From Promicromonospora iranensis (GTDB taxonomy: Bacteria > Actinomycetota > Actinomycetes > Actinomycetales > Cellulomonadaceae), in NCBI RefSeq assembly GCF_028994805.1, contig NZ_JAJQQP010000010.1, positions 236,248 to 300,247 of the forward strand: a stretch of 64,000 nt of DNA, given 5' to 3'. Shown piece after piece: positions 10,592 through 19,400 of the stretch (position 1 is the first letter of the stretch; every line of letters begins with the position of its first letter). Both the position numbers and the translations under genes were made by a program. A model generated the notes under the pieces. The model was not told the origin of the DNA and ran no database searches. It worked only from the letters and a program-made list of their open reading frames with translations.

Positions 10592-11389
10592 TCAGCGGCG
10601 CACGTACTCGAGGTCCGCGATGTCGCGTCCTGCCTGGTGAGCCTTGCGCTCGAACCCCGTGAGCACACGCCGCTCGAACCGCGGGGCCAAGGCGCCCGCG
10701 CCGTGCGCGTTGATGAGCTCGGCGTCCGCCTCGAGCACCTCGACCATCTGCTCGGCGTACTCCGCCCAGTCCGTCGCGAGCCGCAGGGTGCCGCCCGGGC
10801 GCAGCACGCGGGCCGCGAGCGCCGTGAACTCCGCGGTCACGAGACGACGCTTGTGATGGCGCGCCTTGTGCCAGGGGTCGGGGAAGAAGACCCAGAGCTC
10901 GTCGACGGCGCCGGCCGGGATCGTGGTCTCCAGCAGCTCGGCCGCGTTGGCCTGCACGAGTCGCAGGTTCGGCAGCCCGTCCTGACCGAGGGCCGCGCCG
11001 GCCCGCTCGGCACGCGCGATGGTGTGCGCCAGCCCGGGCTGGTAGACCTCGACGGCGAGGTAGTCGCGTGCGGGGTCGGTGACAGCCGCCTCGACGACGG
11101 CGTCGCCCAGGCCTGAGCCGATCTCCACGACGAGCGGTGCCCTGCGGCCGAACACCGCCTCGGCGTCCAGCACGAACTGAGGGTCGACGGAGGTCCGGGC
11201 GATCGCCCGGGGCACGTCGATCAGGTAGGTGCCGTGCCGCTCGGCCCACATCCGCTTCTGCTTGTCCGTGAGCCTGCCGGACCGGCGCACGAACGACACC
11301 GGCTTCGTCCGGAACCCCGCGAGCTCGGGCCGGTCCGCGGCGTCGGGCTGGTGCGGGGCGTCAGGCTGGGGAGGAACGGGCTGGCTCAC
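10592..11389 (-). CDS. trmB: tRNA (guanine-N7-)-methyltransferase
   Basis: TrmB methylates G46 of tRNA to m7G using S-adenosylmethionine. The SAM site is VVEIGSGLGD, and the family signature VFFPDPWHKARHHKRR follows; the C-terminus has LRLATDWAEYAEQM. The enzyme is 265 residues with a proline-rich N-terminal tail. I place the start at GTG 11389, not the GTG two codons upstream: TACGCT then lies exactly 6 nt before it, the leaderless spacing seen elsewhere in the window, whereas at 11395 it would abut the codon. The gene converges with the molybdoenzyme gene 23 bp away, with no terminator visible between. Confidence 0.95.
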   Translation of the reverse strand: MSQPVPPQPDAPHQPDAADRPELAGFRTKPVSFVRRSGRLTDKQKRMWAERHGTYLIDVPRAIARTSVDPQFVLDAEAVFGRRAPLVVEIGSGLGDAVVEAAVTDPARDYLAVEVYQPGLAHTIARAERAGAALGQDGLPNLRLVQANAAELLETTIPAGAVDELWVFFPDPWHKARHHKRRLVTAEFTALAARVLRPGGTLRLATDWAEYAEQMVEVLEADAELINAHGAGALAPRFERRVLTGFERKAHQAGRDIADLEYVRR

Positions 11390-11419
11390 GGGCACAGCGT
11401 ACGAGGTGGTGGCCGAGCG

Positions 11420-11433
11420 TTGCGTATCCGCAA
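11420..11433. repeat. Small palindrome before the ribbon-helix-helix-like gene
   Basis: TTGCG-TATC-CGCAA is a perfect 5-bp inverted repeat in the 141-bp divergent gap between trmB and the 93-residue gene. It could be an autoregulatory operator for the latter. This is a weak, position-based suggestion. Confidence 0.3.
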
Positions 11434-11530
11434 GGATTGCCGCCTCCCCGCGCGGGCGGGCTCCGGCCTGCGGAAGGCTGGGAGCGGATCACCTGAAGCA
11501 CTCCCCGGACGACCTCTGATCGGAAGCACC

Positions 11531-11812
11531 ATGACCGACCGCGGCCCGTGCTCCCAGGTCGAGCTCGACGGACGGCGCGTCGTGATCGACCTGTCCGACG
11601 CCGACCTCGCACAGCTCGCCCGGATCACGACGAGGCGCCGCGCCTGCGCCCCCGATCTCGTCCTGGACTGGATCCGTCGTGGGCTGTACGGCGAGGGCGC
11701 CTGGGCCGAGCTGAGCGGCAGGTCTGACCGGATGGCGCGGGACGTCGAGGTCGCACGACAGACCGACGAGCTGTTCGGGGGCCTGCTCGGCGACTGCGGC
11801 GACAGCGACTGA
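11531..11812 (+). CDS. Small ribbon-helix-helix-like protein
   Basis: A 93-residue hypothetical. Residues 10-50 have the pattern of a ribbon-helix-helix: a beta strand (RRVVIDL) then two helices separated by a short turn, SDADLAQLARITTRRRACAPDLVLDWIRRGLYG. The rest is acidic and glycine-rich. No toxin-like gene is adjacent, so I do not call it an antitoxin. GGAAG lies 5 nt before the ATG. A longer frame upstream has no coding character. Confidence 0.6.
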   Translation: MTDRGPCSQVELDGRRVVIDLSDADLAQLARITTRRRACAPDLVLDWIRRGLYGEGAWAELSGRSDRMARDVEVARQTDELFGGLLGDCGDSD

Positions 11813-11824
11813 CCCGCCGGTGCC

Positions 11825-12400
11825 TCAGAGCCGACCGACCTCCACCTCGAGCATCCCCACGGCCTCGGCCGGCTCCAGGTCGCCGACCAGGACCCGCAGG
11901 GTCAGGCCGTCGGCCAGGGCGAGCAGGTGCCTGGCCTGCTCCAGTGCGCTTCGGCCGTCGCCGTCACCGACCGCACCGCGGTCGGCACGGATCAGCCGCA
12001 CGCACTCCTCCTCCGCCCCCCGTCGCGCCTCGGCCAGCACCTGGCGGACGGCGGAGTCGTTGATCGACTTCGCCACGTAGGCGTACCAGACGCTGACGCC
12101 CATGCGTCCGGCGTCGTCCCGCGGGATCTGCTGGCTCACGACGTGCAGCAGGCGTTCGCGTGGCGCCGCGTCGGCGGTCTCCTGGTAGCCGCCGTACGCA
12201 CTCTGGACGAGCGAGGTGCACCCGGCCAGGACGAGGGCCTCCTTCGTGCCGAAGTAGTGCTGGATCCGTCCCATCGAGACGCCCGCCTCGGCCGCGACGT
12301 GCCGCAGGCTGACGCCCTCGATCCCGTGCTGGGCGATCACCAGCCAGAGCGCGTAGACGATCTCCCAGCGGCGTTCCTCGTGGTCCACGACTCTCGGCAT
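11825..12400 (-). CDS. TetR-family regulator of the adjacent hydrolase
   Basis: A 191-residue TetR repressor. The helix-turn-helix is IVYALWLVIAQHGIEGVSLRHVAAEAGVSMGRIQHYFGTKEALV; the C-terminal ligand domain is TetR_C_6-like (BetI-type) in appearance. The start is ATG 12400: TATCGT ends 6 nt upstream, a leaderless promoter, and the large palindrome at 12414-12455 starts right behind this -10. A longer open frame upstream would run through that operator and the hydrolase gene and is spurious. It diverges from the alpha/beta hydrolase gene, its likely target. Confidence 0.9.
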   Translation of the reverse strand: MPRVVDHEERRWEIVYALWLVIAQHGIEGVSLRHVAAEAGVSMGRIQHYFGTKEALVLAGCTSLVQSAYGGYQETADAAPRERLLHVVSQQIPRDDAGRMGVSVWYAYVAKSINDSAVRQVLAEARRGAEEECVRLIRADRGAVGDGDGRSALEQARHLLALADGLTLRVLVGDLEPAEAVGMLEVEVGRL

Positions 12401-12413
12401 GCGCCCACGATAA

Positions 12414-12455
12414 CAATACGTTCGCATCGCAACCTGATACGATGCGAACGTATTG
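12414..12455. promoter_or_regulatory. 42-bp TetR operator palindrome
   Basis: Two perfect 16-bp inverted arms, CAATACGTTCGCATCG (12414-12429) and its complement (12440-12455), are separated by 10 bp. It lies between the divergent TetR gene and the alpha/beta hydrolase gene, next to the -10 of the former and 18 bp from the Shine-Dalgarno of the latter. Its length suits two TetR dimers, so one site could silence both promoters. Confidence 0.85.
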
Positions 12456-12487
12456 CAAAACAGTCGACATCCTGGGAGGGCCCTCCG

Positions 12488-13489
12488 ATGCGCACGAACC
12501 ACTCCGGACCGAAGCGCCGCCGGTGGCCGATCGTCCTGCTGGCCGTCGTCGCGGTGGTCTCGACGAGCGGCCTGGTCCTGCTCCTCGCGACCGGCGGACC
12601 AGCCGTCGGACACTTCCGCTCGCCGGACGCGCGCGACGACTACGCCGACGCGTACGCCGAGGCGCTCGACCGCCTGCCGGAGCCCACCGAGACCCACGAC
12701 GTCGAGACGACCTTCGGCACGGTGCGCGCCTACGCCTGGGTAGCCGAGGAGCAGCCAGCCGCCACGCCCGTCGTCCTGCTGCCCGGGCGTTCGGCGGCCA
12801 CGCCCATGTGGGGCGACAACCTGCCGCACTACATCGAGCACCGGACCGTCTACGCCTTCGACACCCTCGGAGACACCGGCCTGTCCGAGCAGACGATCCC
12901 GATGCGCGACGTCGGGGACGCCGCCCGCTGGGTGGACGAGGCCATGGCCGGCCTGGACATCGAACGCGCGCACCTGGTGGGGCACTCGCAGGGCGGTGGG
13001 CTGGCCGCCGCCGTGGCGGTGCGCCACCCGGACCGCCTGGCCAGCCTCACCCTGCTCGAGCCGGTCCTGACCCTCGGATCACTGCCGCTCTCGACGGTGC
13101 TTGCGAGCATCCCGCTCTCGATGCCGTTCCTCCCCGAGTCGTGGCGCGAGGCGGCACTGAACGAGATCGGCGGTGTCGAGGACGAGGAGGTCGACCCGGA
13201 CGACCCGCTGGCCCGGATGATCGATGTCGGCGCGGAGAGCTACAACTCGTCAGGGCTGCCCAACCCCGTCCAGCTCACCGACACGGAGCTGAAGGGCCTA
13301 CCGATGCCGGCCTACGTGGCGATCGCGAGCGACTCCTCCCTGGCCGGCGGCGAGGCGGCGGCGGACAAGGCGAAGCTGATCCCGGATGCCCGGGTCAAGA
13401 TCTGGCCCGACACCACCCACTCCCTCCCCATGCAGGTGGCCCCGGCGCTCGACGCCGAGCTGGAGGCGTTCTGGGCGGCACACCCGTAG
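12488..13489 (+). CDS. Membrane-anchored alpha/beta hydrolase
   Basis: A 333-residue alpha/beta hydrolase with an N-terminal signal anchor (RRWPIVLLAVVAVVSTSGLVLLLA). The nucleophile elbow is GHSQGGG, the oxyanion-region strand VVLLPGRSAATPMW, and the catalytic histidine probably the one in DTTHSLPMQ near the C-terminus. It lacks the rest of any more specific signature, so substrate is unknown. The ATG follows GGGAGGG by 7 nt. It is controlled, by position, by the divergent TetR protein through the 42-bp palindrome, which suggests induction by a small hydrophobic or ester compound. Confidence 0.85.
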   Translation: MRTNHSGPKRRRWPIVLLAVVAVVSTSGLVLLLATGGPAVGHFRSPDARDDYADAYAEALDRLPEPTETHDVETTFGTVRAYAWVAEEQPAATPVVLLPGRSAATPMWGDNLPHYIEHRTVYAFDTLGDTGLSEQTIPMRDVGDAARWVDEAMAGLDIERAHLVGHSQGGGLAAAVAVRHPDRLASLTLLEPVLTLGSLPLSTVLASIPLSMPFLPESWREAALNEIGGVEDEEVDPDDPLARMIDVGAESYNSSGLPNPVQLTDTELKGLPMPAYVAIASDSSLAGGEAAADKAKLIPDARVKIWPDTTHSLPMQVAPALDAELEAFWAAHP

Positions 13490-13504
13490 GAGCAGCGCCC
13501 GCCG

Positions 13505-14080
13505 TCAGCGCTCAGGGACGAACGCGCGCCGCACCGTCTCGGCGAGCGCCGTGCGCCGCCGCGCGTGGTCGTCGTCCGGGTCGGCGGGCGACGCCGCGTG
13601 GTAGAGGCTGGCCGGGGACCAGGTGAGCGCGAGCATGCTGACCATGGCGAGCACGTCGGCCGGTGCCACGTCAGGATGGACGCGCCCCTCCCGCTGGGCG
13701 TCCGCGATGGCCTCCACCTTGTCGGCGTACGAGCCCTGCCGGTCGGTGACCAGGTCGCCCGTGGGCACGCGCTCGAGCCGCGCCCAGGTCGCCAGCCGGA
13801 CCAGCTCCGGCCGCCCCAGGCACGCGTCGTAGAGGCCCACGGCGTACCCGGGCAGGTCTGCCGCGGTCATCGGCACCGCGTCGACGAGCCGGTCCGCGTG
13901 CTCGCGGAACACGGCGTCGAACAGGCCGTCCTTGTCGCCGAAGTACCCGTAGAGCTGGGCCTTGTTCGCCTGCGCGGTCGCCGAGATCCGGTCGACCCGG
14001 GCACCCGCTATGCCGTACGCGGCGAACTCCGCCGTGGCGGCGTCGAGCAGGCGGCGGCGCGTCGCTTGTCCATCCCTCAC
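13505..14080 (-). CDS. TetR-family regulator of the adjacent alcohol dehydrogenase
   Basis: A 191-residue TetR regulator with the helix-turn-helix TRRRLLDAATAEFAAYGIAGARVDRISATAQANKAQLYGYFGDKDGLF. I choose GTG 14080 (VRDGQATRRR): TACTGT lies 7 nt upstream as a leaderless -10 and the operator at 14093-14108 is immediately behind it. ATG 14116 or 14149 would place the operator inside the coding region and neither has a good ribosome site. It diverges from a zinc alcohol dehydrogenase. The inducer is probably an alcohol or aldehyde; that is inference. Confidence 0.85.
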   Translation of the reverse strand: MRDGQATRRRLLDAATAEFAAYGIAGARVDRISATAQANKAQLYGYFGDKDGLFDAVFREHADRLVDAVPMTAADLPGYAVGLYDACLGRPELVRLATWARLERVPTGDLVTDRQGSYADKVEAIADAQREGRVHPDVAPADVLAMVSMLALTWSPASLYHAASPADPDDDHARRRTALAETVRRAFVPER

Positions 14081-14092
14081 GATCGAGACAGT

Positions 14093-14108
14093 AACAGACT
14101 GGTTTGTT
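14093..14108. promoter_or_regulatory. TetR operator, site 1
   Basis: On the minus strand this reads AACAAACCAGTCTGTT, fitting AACnAACnnGTynGTT. It abuts the leaderless -10 of the TetR gene (start 14080), so binding here would repress the regulator itself. Site 2 has the same pattern 55 bp away. Confidence 0.75.
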
Positions 14109-14147
14109 TGACCCATCCGGCTCGGCGGGTTACGGTCCTCACGAAGC

Positions 14148-14163
14148 AACTAACCAGTTTGTT
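14148..14163. promoter_or_regulatory. TetR operator, site 2
   Basis: AACTAACCAGTTTGTT fits the dyad AACnAACnnGTTnGTT. It lies 21 bp before the ATG of the alcohol dehydrogenase gene and would cover its promoter or transcription start. Confidence 0.75.
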
Positions 14164-14184
14164 TCTAGTTGAAGGGTGAGCACC

Positions 14185-15201
14185 ATGACAGTTCACGCGT
14201 ACGCGGCCGTCGTCGCGGGCGGACCACTGGAGCCCTACGAGTACGAGCCTGGCCCGCTCGGGCCGAACGAGGTGGACGTCCGGGTGACCCATTCGGGCAT
14301 CTGCCACACCGACGTCGGCATGATCGACGACGACTGGGGCATCTCCCGGTTCCCCGTCGTGGCCGGGCACGAGACCGTCGGCGTCGTCGAGGCCGTCGGG
14401 GACGCCGTCGACCAGGGGCAGGTCGCCGTCGGGCAGCGCGTCGGCGTCGGCGCGGTCGCCGGAGCATGCTTCAGCTGCGAGTGGTGCCTCGGTGGCCGCC
14501 AGCACCTGTGCCCGCACAAGGACAACCTGGTGCAGCGCGGCGACCGTGGTGGGTTCGCCCACCACGTACGCGCCAGCGACTGGCGCTACGTGCTGCCTGT
14601 CCCCGACGAGATCCCCTCCGCACAGGCGGCCCCGCTGCTCTGCGCGGGCACCACGGTGTTCCCACCGCTGCTGGAGCACGGCGTGCGCCCGGTCGACCGG
14701 GTGGCCGTGGTCGGCATCGGCGGCCTGGGCCACCTTGCCATCCAGTTCCTCGCGAAGTGGGGCTGCGAGGTCACGGCCATCTCGACCACTCCGGACAAGG
14801 AGGCGGACGCCCGTCGGTTCGGCGCCACGGGGTTCATCGCGACCAGGGAGCCTGGCGCTCTGCGGGCGGCCGCGGGCTCGTTCGACTTCATCCTCTCCAC
14901 GGTCTCGGCGGACCTGCCCTGGGACGAGTACCTCGACGCGCTGCGTCCCCAGGGCACGCTGTGCGTCGTCGGCGTACCCTCCAGCCCGATCGCGGTCGGG
15001 CCGCTGAACCTGCTACCGGCCGAGAAGACGGTGGTCGGTGGCGTGACCGGCACCCCGCTGCGGACCCGGCAGATGCTCGAGTTCGCCGCGCGGCACGGGA
15101 TCCGGACCGAGGTGGAGACCTACCCGGTGGCCCAGATCGAGCAGGCGGTGGACCGGGTGCGCCACGGCAGGGCTCGCTACCGCGCCGTCCTGGAGCTGTA
15201 G
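14185..15201 (+). CDS. Zinc-dependent alcohol dehydrogenase
   Basis: A 338-residue medium-chain dehydrogenase. The catalytic zinc region is HSGICHTDVGM and VVAGHETVGVV; the structural zinc loop is GACFSCEWCLGGRQHLC; the nucleotide fold is VAVVGIGGLGHLAIQFLAKWG. The order resembles the CAD/YahK group that reduces aldehydes with NADPH, but substrate cannot be read. ATG 14185 was preferred to GTG 14176 because GAAGGG sits 8 nt before the ATG but directly abuts the GTG. Two dyads upstream match sites for the divergent TetR protein. Confidence 0.9.
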   Translation: MTVHAYAAVVAGGPLEPYEYEPGPLGPNEVDVRVTHSGICHTDVGMIDDDWGISRFPVVAGHETVGVVEAVGDAVDQGQVAVGQRVGVGAVAGACFSCEWCLGGRQHLCPHKDNLVQRGDRGGFAHHVRASDWRYVLPVPDEIPSAQAAPLLCAGTTVFPPLLEHGVRPVDRVAVVGIGGLGHLAIQFLAKWGCEVTAISTTPDKEADARRFGATGFIATREPGALRAAAGSFDFILSTVSADLPWDEYLDALRPQGTLCVVGVPSSPIAVGPLNLLPAEKTVVGGVTGTPLRTRQMLEFAARHGIRTEVETYPVAQIEQAVDRVRHGRARYRAVLEL

Positions 15202-15214
15202 GCCCCGGCCACCG

Positions 15215-16432
15215 TCAGAACCCGCCGACGAGCCGCTCCACCACCCAGAAGAGCGCCACCACGACGATCCCCGCGGTCGCCGTCCCGAGCACCCAGCGGG
15301 CGGCCCGCGGGGCTCGCACGCGCAGCAGCACCAGCAGCGGGAACACGAGGGCGATGATGCCGAGCTGCACCGCCTCGATGCCCACGTTGAACGACAGCAG
15401 GGACCACAGCAGCGTCCAGGACCAGGCCGCGTCGATGCCGAGCGCGCCGGCGAACCCGACACCGTGCACCAGCCCGAAGACGAACACGACGGGCAGCCGC
15501 CACCGGTCCCAGGTGGTCAGCTGCTCCCGCGAGCCGGCCACCGGCCGCCACCGCAGCGCGTCCCGGACGGTGCCCGGGGACTCGCCTCGCCCGCGCCAGA
15601 TCAGGTACAGGTCCACAGCAGCGACCACCGCTATCGACGCCGCGATCACCGGCTCCACCACGATCGCCGGCGCCGAGACCACGCCCAGGGCCGCGAGCAG
15701 GAACGTCACCGAGTGCGCGACGGTGAACGCGGTGGCGGTCCAGACGACGTCGCGCAGGCGGCGCGCGCCGATCAGCAGCGCGAGCAGGAACAGCACATGG
15801 TCCAGCCCGAACAGCAGGTGCTCACCGCCCAGCACGAAGAACTCGCCGATCTGCTTGAGCAGGCGGTGCTCCCCCGTGGTGAGGGTGGGCGACGCCGCGG
15901 TCAGCACCGCGGAGCCGTCCTCCTCGTCGAGGGTGTACCGGACGATCGTCTCGGTGGAGTGCACGAACGACTCGGCATCCGGGAACAGGGCGCTCGAGAC
16001 CTCGTGCACGCCCTCCGGCTCGCCGTCGCACCCGAACGTGTACGTCAGGGAGGCGTACGGCCGGCCCCCGCGCTCCACGACGTCGGCGCCGGACAGCGCC
16101 GGGGCGCACGGCTCGCCCTCGTAGGTGACCGCGAAGCGGTCGGTGACGTACCCGTCGACGGCCTGCTCGTGCTCGTCGAGCTGCGCGAGCTGGTCGGCCC
16201 GGCCGGTCGCCTCGTAGGCCTCGGCCCGCAGCCACGCCGACTTCATCAGCAGGTCGTACTCGAGGTCGAGCACCGCGGTGACGTCCGCCGTCGGCCCGCC
16301 CGCCGACGCCGCCGGGGTCACCGTGGCGTAGACGTCGCTGTTGGCGTCGTGGGCCCACGCGGCCTGCCCGACGGCGGGGCTGCTCACCACTGCGAGCAGC
16401 CCCGCCCACGCGACGCGGCGCCAGAACCTCAA
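15215..16432 (-). CDS. HupE/UreJ-type membrane protein
   Basis: A 405-residue protein with a signal peptide (FWRRVAWAGLLAVVSSPAVGQAAWA), an extracellular domain of about 170 residues, and a C-terminal membrane part containing GEHLLFGLDHVLFLLALLIGARR, FTVAHSVTF and FGLVHGVGFAGAL, the histidine motifs of HupE/UreJ proteins (nickel/cobalt or hydrogenase-accessory membrane proteins; the role of these fused forms is unclear). The start is TTG 16432, overlapping the stop of the phosphoesterase as TTGA; this alone gives a complete signal peptide. The two genes must be co-expressed. Confidence 0.8.
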   Translation of the reverse strand: MRFWRRVAWAGLLAVVSSPAVGQAAWAHDANSDVYATVTPAASAGGPTADVTAVLDLEYDLLMKSAWLRAEAYEATGRADQLAQLDEHEQAVDGYVTDRFAVTYEGEPCAPALSGADVVERGGRPYASLTYTFGCDGEPEGVHEVSSALFPDAESFVHSTETIVRYTLDEEDGSAVLTAASPTLTTGEHRLLKQIGEFFVLGGEHLLFGLDHVLFLLALLIGARRLRDVVWTATAFTVAHSVTFLLAALGVVSAPAIVVEPVIAASIAVVAAVDLYLIWRGRGESPGTVRDALRWRPVAGSREQLTTWDRWRLPVVFVFGLVHGVGFAGALGIDAAWSWTLLWSLLSFNVGIEAVQLGIIALVFPLLVLLRVRAPRAARWVLGTATAGIVVVALFWVVERLVGGF

Positions 16433-19400
16433 CGCCGTGCCGTGGTGAAGTACGCCGGCGGAGCCGTCGTGGTGCCGCCCCCGGAGGTGCGGGCCGTGAC
16501 GAACCAGGCGTAGGTGCGGTCGGGCTTGAGACCGGTCCACCGAACCGAGGCGACGTCACCGGACGCGACGGTGTCCTCGCCGATCTGGTGCACCGGGTCG
16601 TACAGCACCACGGACTCGGTGGTGAACGACGTGGTGCGGGAGGTCAGGTCGACCGGCAGCACCATGTTGTCCTCGAGCCCGTTGTACCGCTGGTCCTCGT
16701 CGTACTCGGTGGCGCCGAACTCACCCAGCAGCGGCGAGTAGGTGTCGATGGAGACCTCGCCGCGGTCGACGTCGAACTGCAGCATCCGGAAGAACGACGC
16801 GCCCAGCCGGAGCCGGTCGGTCGGCCGGTAACCGCCGATCTCGGTGAGCCCCAGCTGGCCCGCCGACACCGTGTAGAACTGGTAGTCCGCGAGCAGCTCG
16901 ATCACGCCGCCACCGATGTCGCCGACCACGGGCGGGCGCACGTTGGTGCCCACCCCGTGGCGGTGCCCGGCCAGCACCATGAAGACGTTCGGGTTGTCCT
17001 TGACGAGCAGGTTGTACAGCAGGGGCCCGTCGGACCCGCCGAAGTTGGCGCCGCGCCCGTCGGGCGACGTGGACGGCTCCAGGTAGTCGTGCGTGAGCAG
17101 GATGCCGTTGCGGTCGGAGTAGCGGTCGAAGATCTCCGCCGCCCACTCGGCCTCGTCCCGGGTCACGCCGTAGGACAGGCCCACCACCACGAAGTCGAGG
17201 CCGCCGGCCGAGAACAGGTCGTAGTGGTTCTCGTTCGAGCCGGGCGTCATGGACCCGCCGTAGGTGGCGTTCTCCCAGCCCTCGGCGAGCTCCTCGTAGC
17301 GGTCCGGCCCGAAGTGCTCGTCGAACAGCTCCGGGTTGGTGCCCGACTGGTTGTCGTGATTGCCCGCGACGACCCCGTTGGGGATGCCCGCCGCGTCGAT
17401 CCGGCCCTGGGCCTCCGAGGCGAACTCGAACTCGCCGGCCACCTGCTCCTCGAGCTCCGGCGGGATCGCCCGGATGTTGTTCTCGGTGATGTCGCCGGTG
17501 TGCGCCACGTACGCGATCTTGCGCTCCGCGGCGTTGTCGACGATCCAGTCCATGACGCTCGTGTAGGCACTGCCCCACACGGCCCGCTCCTGGGCCGTCT
17601 CCTGCTCGACGGCGCCCTCCGACAGGTACTGCGTGTCCGTGTAGTGGACCATCGAGAAGTCGTAGTCGTCGGGGTCGGCGAAGGTGTCCGGGTCCCCGGC
17701 GTCGATGTCGTCGGCGAAGGGGTCCTCACCGGTGACCATCGCGTGGACCTTGCCACGGTCCACGTAGTCGCGGGTCACGGCACCCTCCAGCACCGTGGGC
17801 CCGTCGACGGCGCCCCGCGCGGAGGCGACGACGTCCCAGGCGTCGGTGTCCGGGTTCCAGGCCCGCAGGCTGACGAGGCGGGCCGGGTCGGCGGCGCCCT
17901 CCCAGCGCAGCACCGGCGCCTCGACCTTGCCGCGGACCGGCACGTCGAACCGCTGGTAAGTGACGTCGGCCGACGCCGGCGAGTCCGCGGACCTGCCGTC
18001 GCCCGGCTTCAGCCCCTTGGTGCTCAGCCTCTGCTGGCCCGGGACCTGCAGAGCGGTCGGCACACCGTCGCTCTCACCCTGCCAGGCGCTGGTCGGGGTG
18101 AGGATCTCGGCGCGGGAGAAGCTCGCGGTGACCTTACCGCCGTCGGGCTCCGCGACCTTCGCGCTCAGCGTCGCGGTGCGGCCGACGCCGGGCGCGCCCG
18201 GCTCGGGTGCGACGTCGGCCGGCACGTCGGGGATCCCGGCGCTGACGAACGGGACCTCGTGGGTGACCTCGTTGCCGAGGCCGTCCGTCGCCGAGACCTC
18301 GAGCGTGTGGCGGCCGGCGGAGAGACCCGGGCCGACCAGGTCGCCCGGGGTGACCTCCTTGCCGTCCAGCGTGACGTCCGGGCCCTGCACCACGCCGGAG
18401 GTGTCGTCCACGGAGACCGCGAGCGGCACGCTGCTCGTGAGCCGGTCGCCCTCGGCGGGCGTCACGGCGACGAGCTCCGGGCCGGTGTTGTCCGTGAACA
18501 GGGCGCGGGTGGCGGTCTCCCCGGTGGTCGACGTCGCCGCGAGCTCGTGCTCGCCGTCGGCCAGCGCGGTGGTGTCGACCTGCGCGATCAGGCCGCGGGC
18601 CGGAGCGTCGACGTGGAAGACCCAGTCGACCTCGACCTCGGGGTTCACGCTGCTGCCGCAGCTGCCGTCACCGATGTTGTGGCTCGCGCGCATGCTCACG
18701 TGCGATGCCGTGCCCTCCGCCGGGATCAGCTCCGGGTCGGCCAGCACGTAGTCGTCCCGGTTGTCACCGCACGAGCTCCCGTACAGGGTGCCGGCGACCA
18801 CGTCGACCCGGTTCCAGCCGGCCAGGAGCCACTCGTTCGGGACGGTGATCTCGACACGCTCGGACACGTAGTCCCGCTCGTCCATGGTGAGCTGGTGCCC
18901 GTTGACCTCCAGGTACGAGCCGTACCGTGCCTCCATCGAGTTGGAGCCCACGTCGAAGGCGAGCACCGCGTCGCCCGCGCCCAGCGACGGGTGCTGGGTG
19001 ACCGCGGGGGCGTCGATCGTGTACGTGAGCGCGACCTCGCGCAGCAGGCTGTCGTCGGTTCCGCAGCTCCCGTCGCCCAGCGCGTAGGAGTCGGCGACGT
19101 CGTGTCCCGTGACCGTGGCACCGTCGAGCACCAGGTCGAGACCGGAGACCGCGAAGTCGTCGCGGTTGGCACCGCACGAGGACGCGTAGTCGCCGGCCAC
19201 CAGCGTGATCGTGTTGTCCCCCGGGACGAGCAGGCTCGCCGGGATCGTGACGTCCACCCGCTCGCTCGCCCAGTCGCCGCCGAGCTCGACGCGCGAGCCG
19301 TTGACCAGCAGGAAGTTGTGGTACGCGTCGTCGATGGAGTTGGCACCGACGTCGAACGAGAAGGTGGCGGCGCCGTTGCCGAGAGTCGGCAGCGACTCGG

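Noticed and set aside
11531..11812. Antitoxin of a toxin-antitoxin pair
   Set aside because: Only a ribbon-helix-helix-like pattern is seen; no small toxin gene stands next to it.
11825..13027. 400-residue minus-strand frame extending the TetR regulator upstream
   Set aside because: The extra N-terminus reads through the operator palindrome and antisense to the hydrolase; the TetR domain begins at 12400 with a leaderless promoter.
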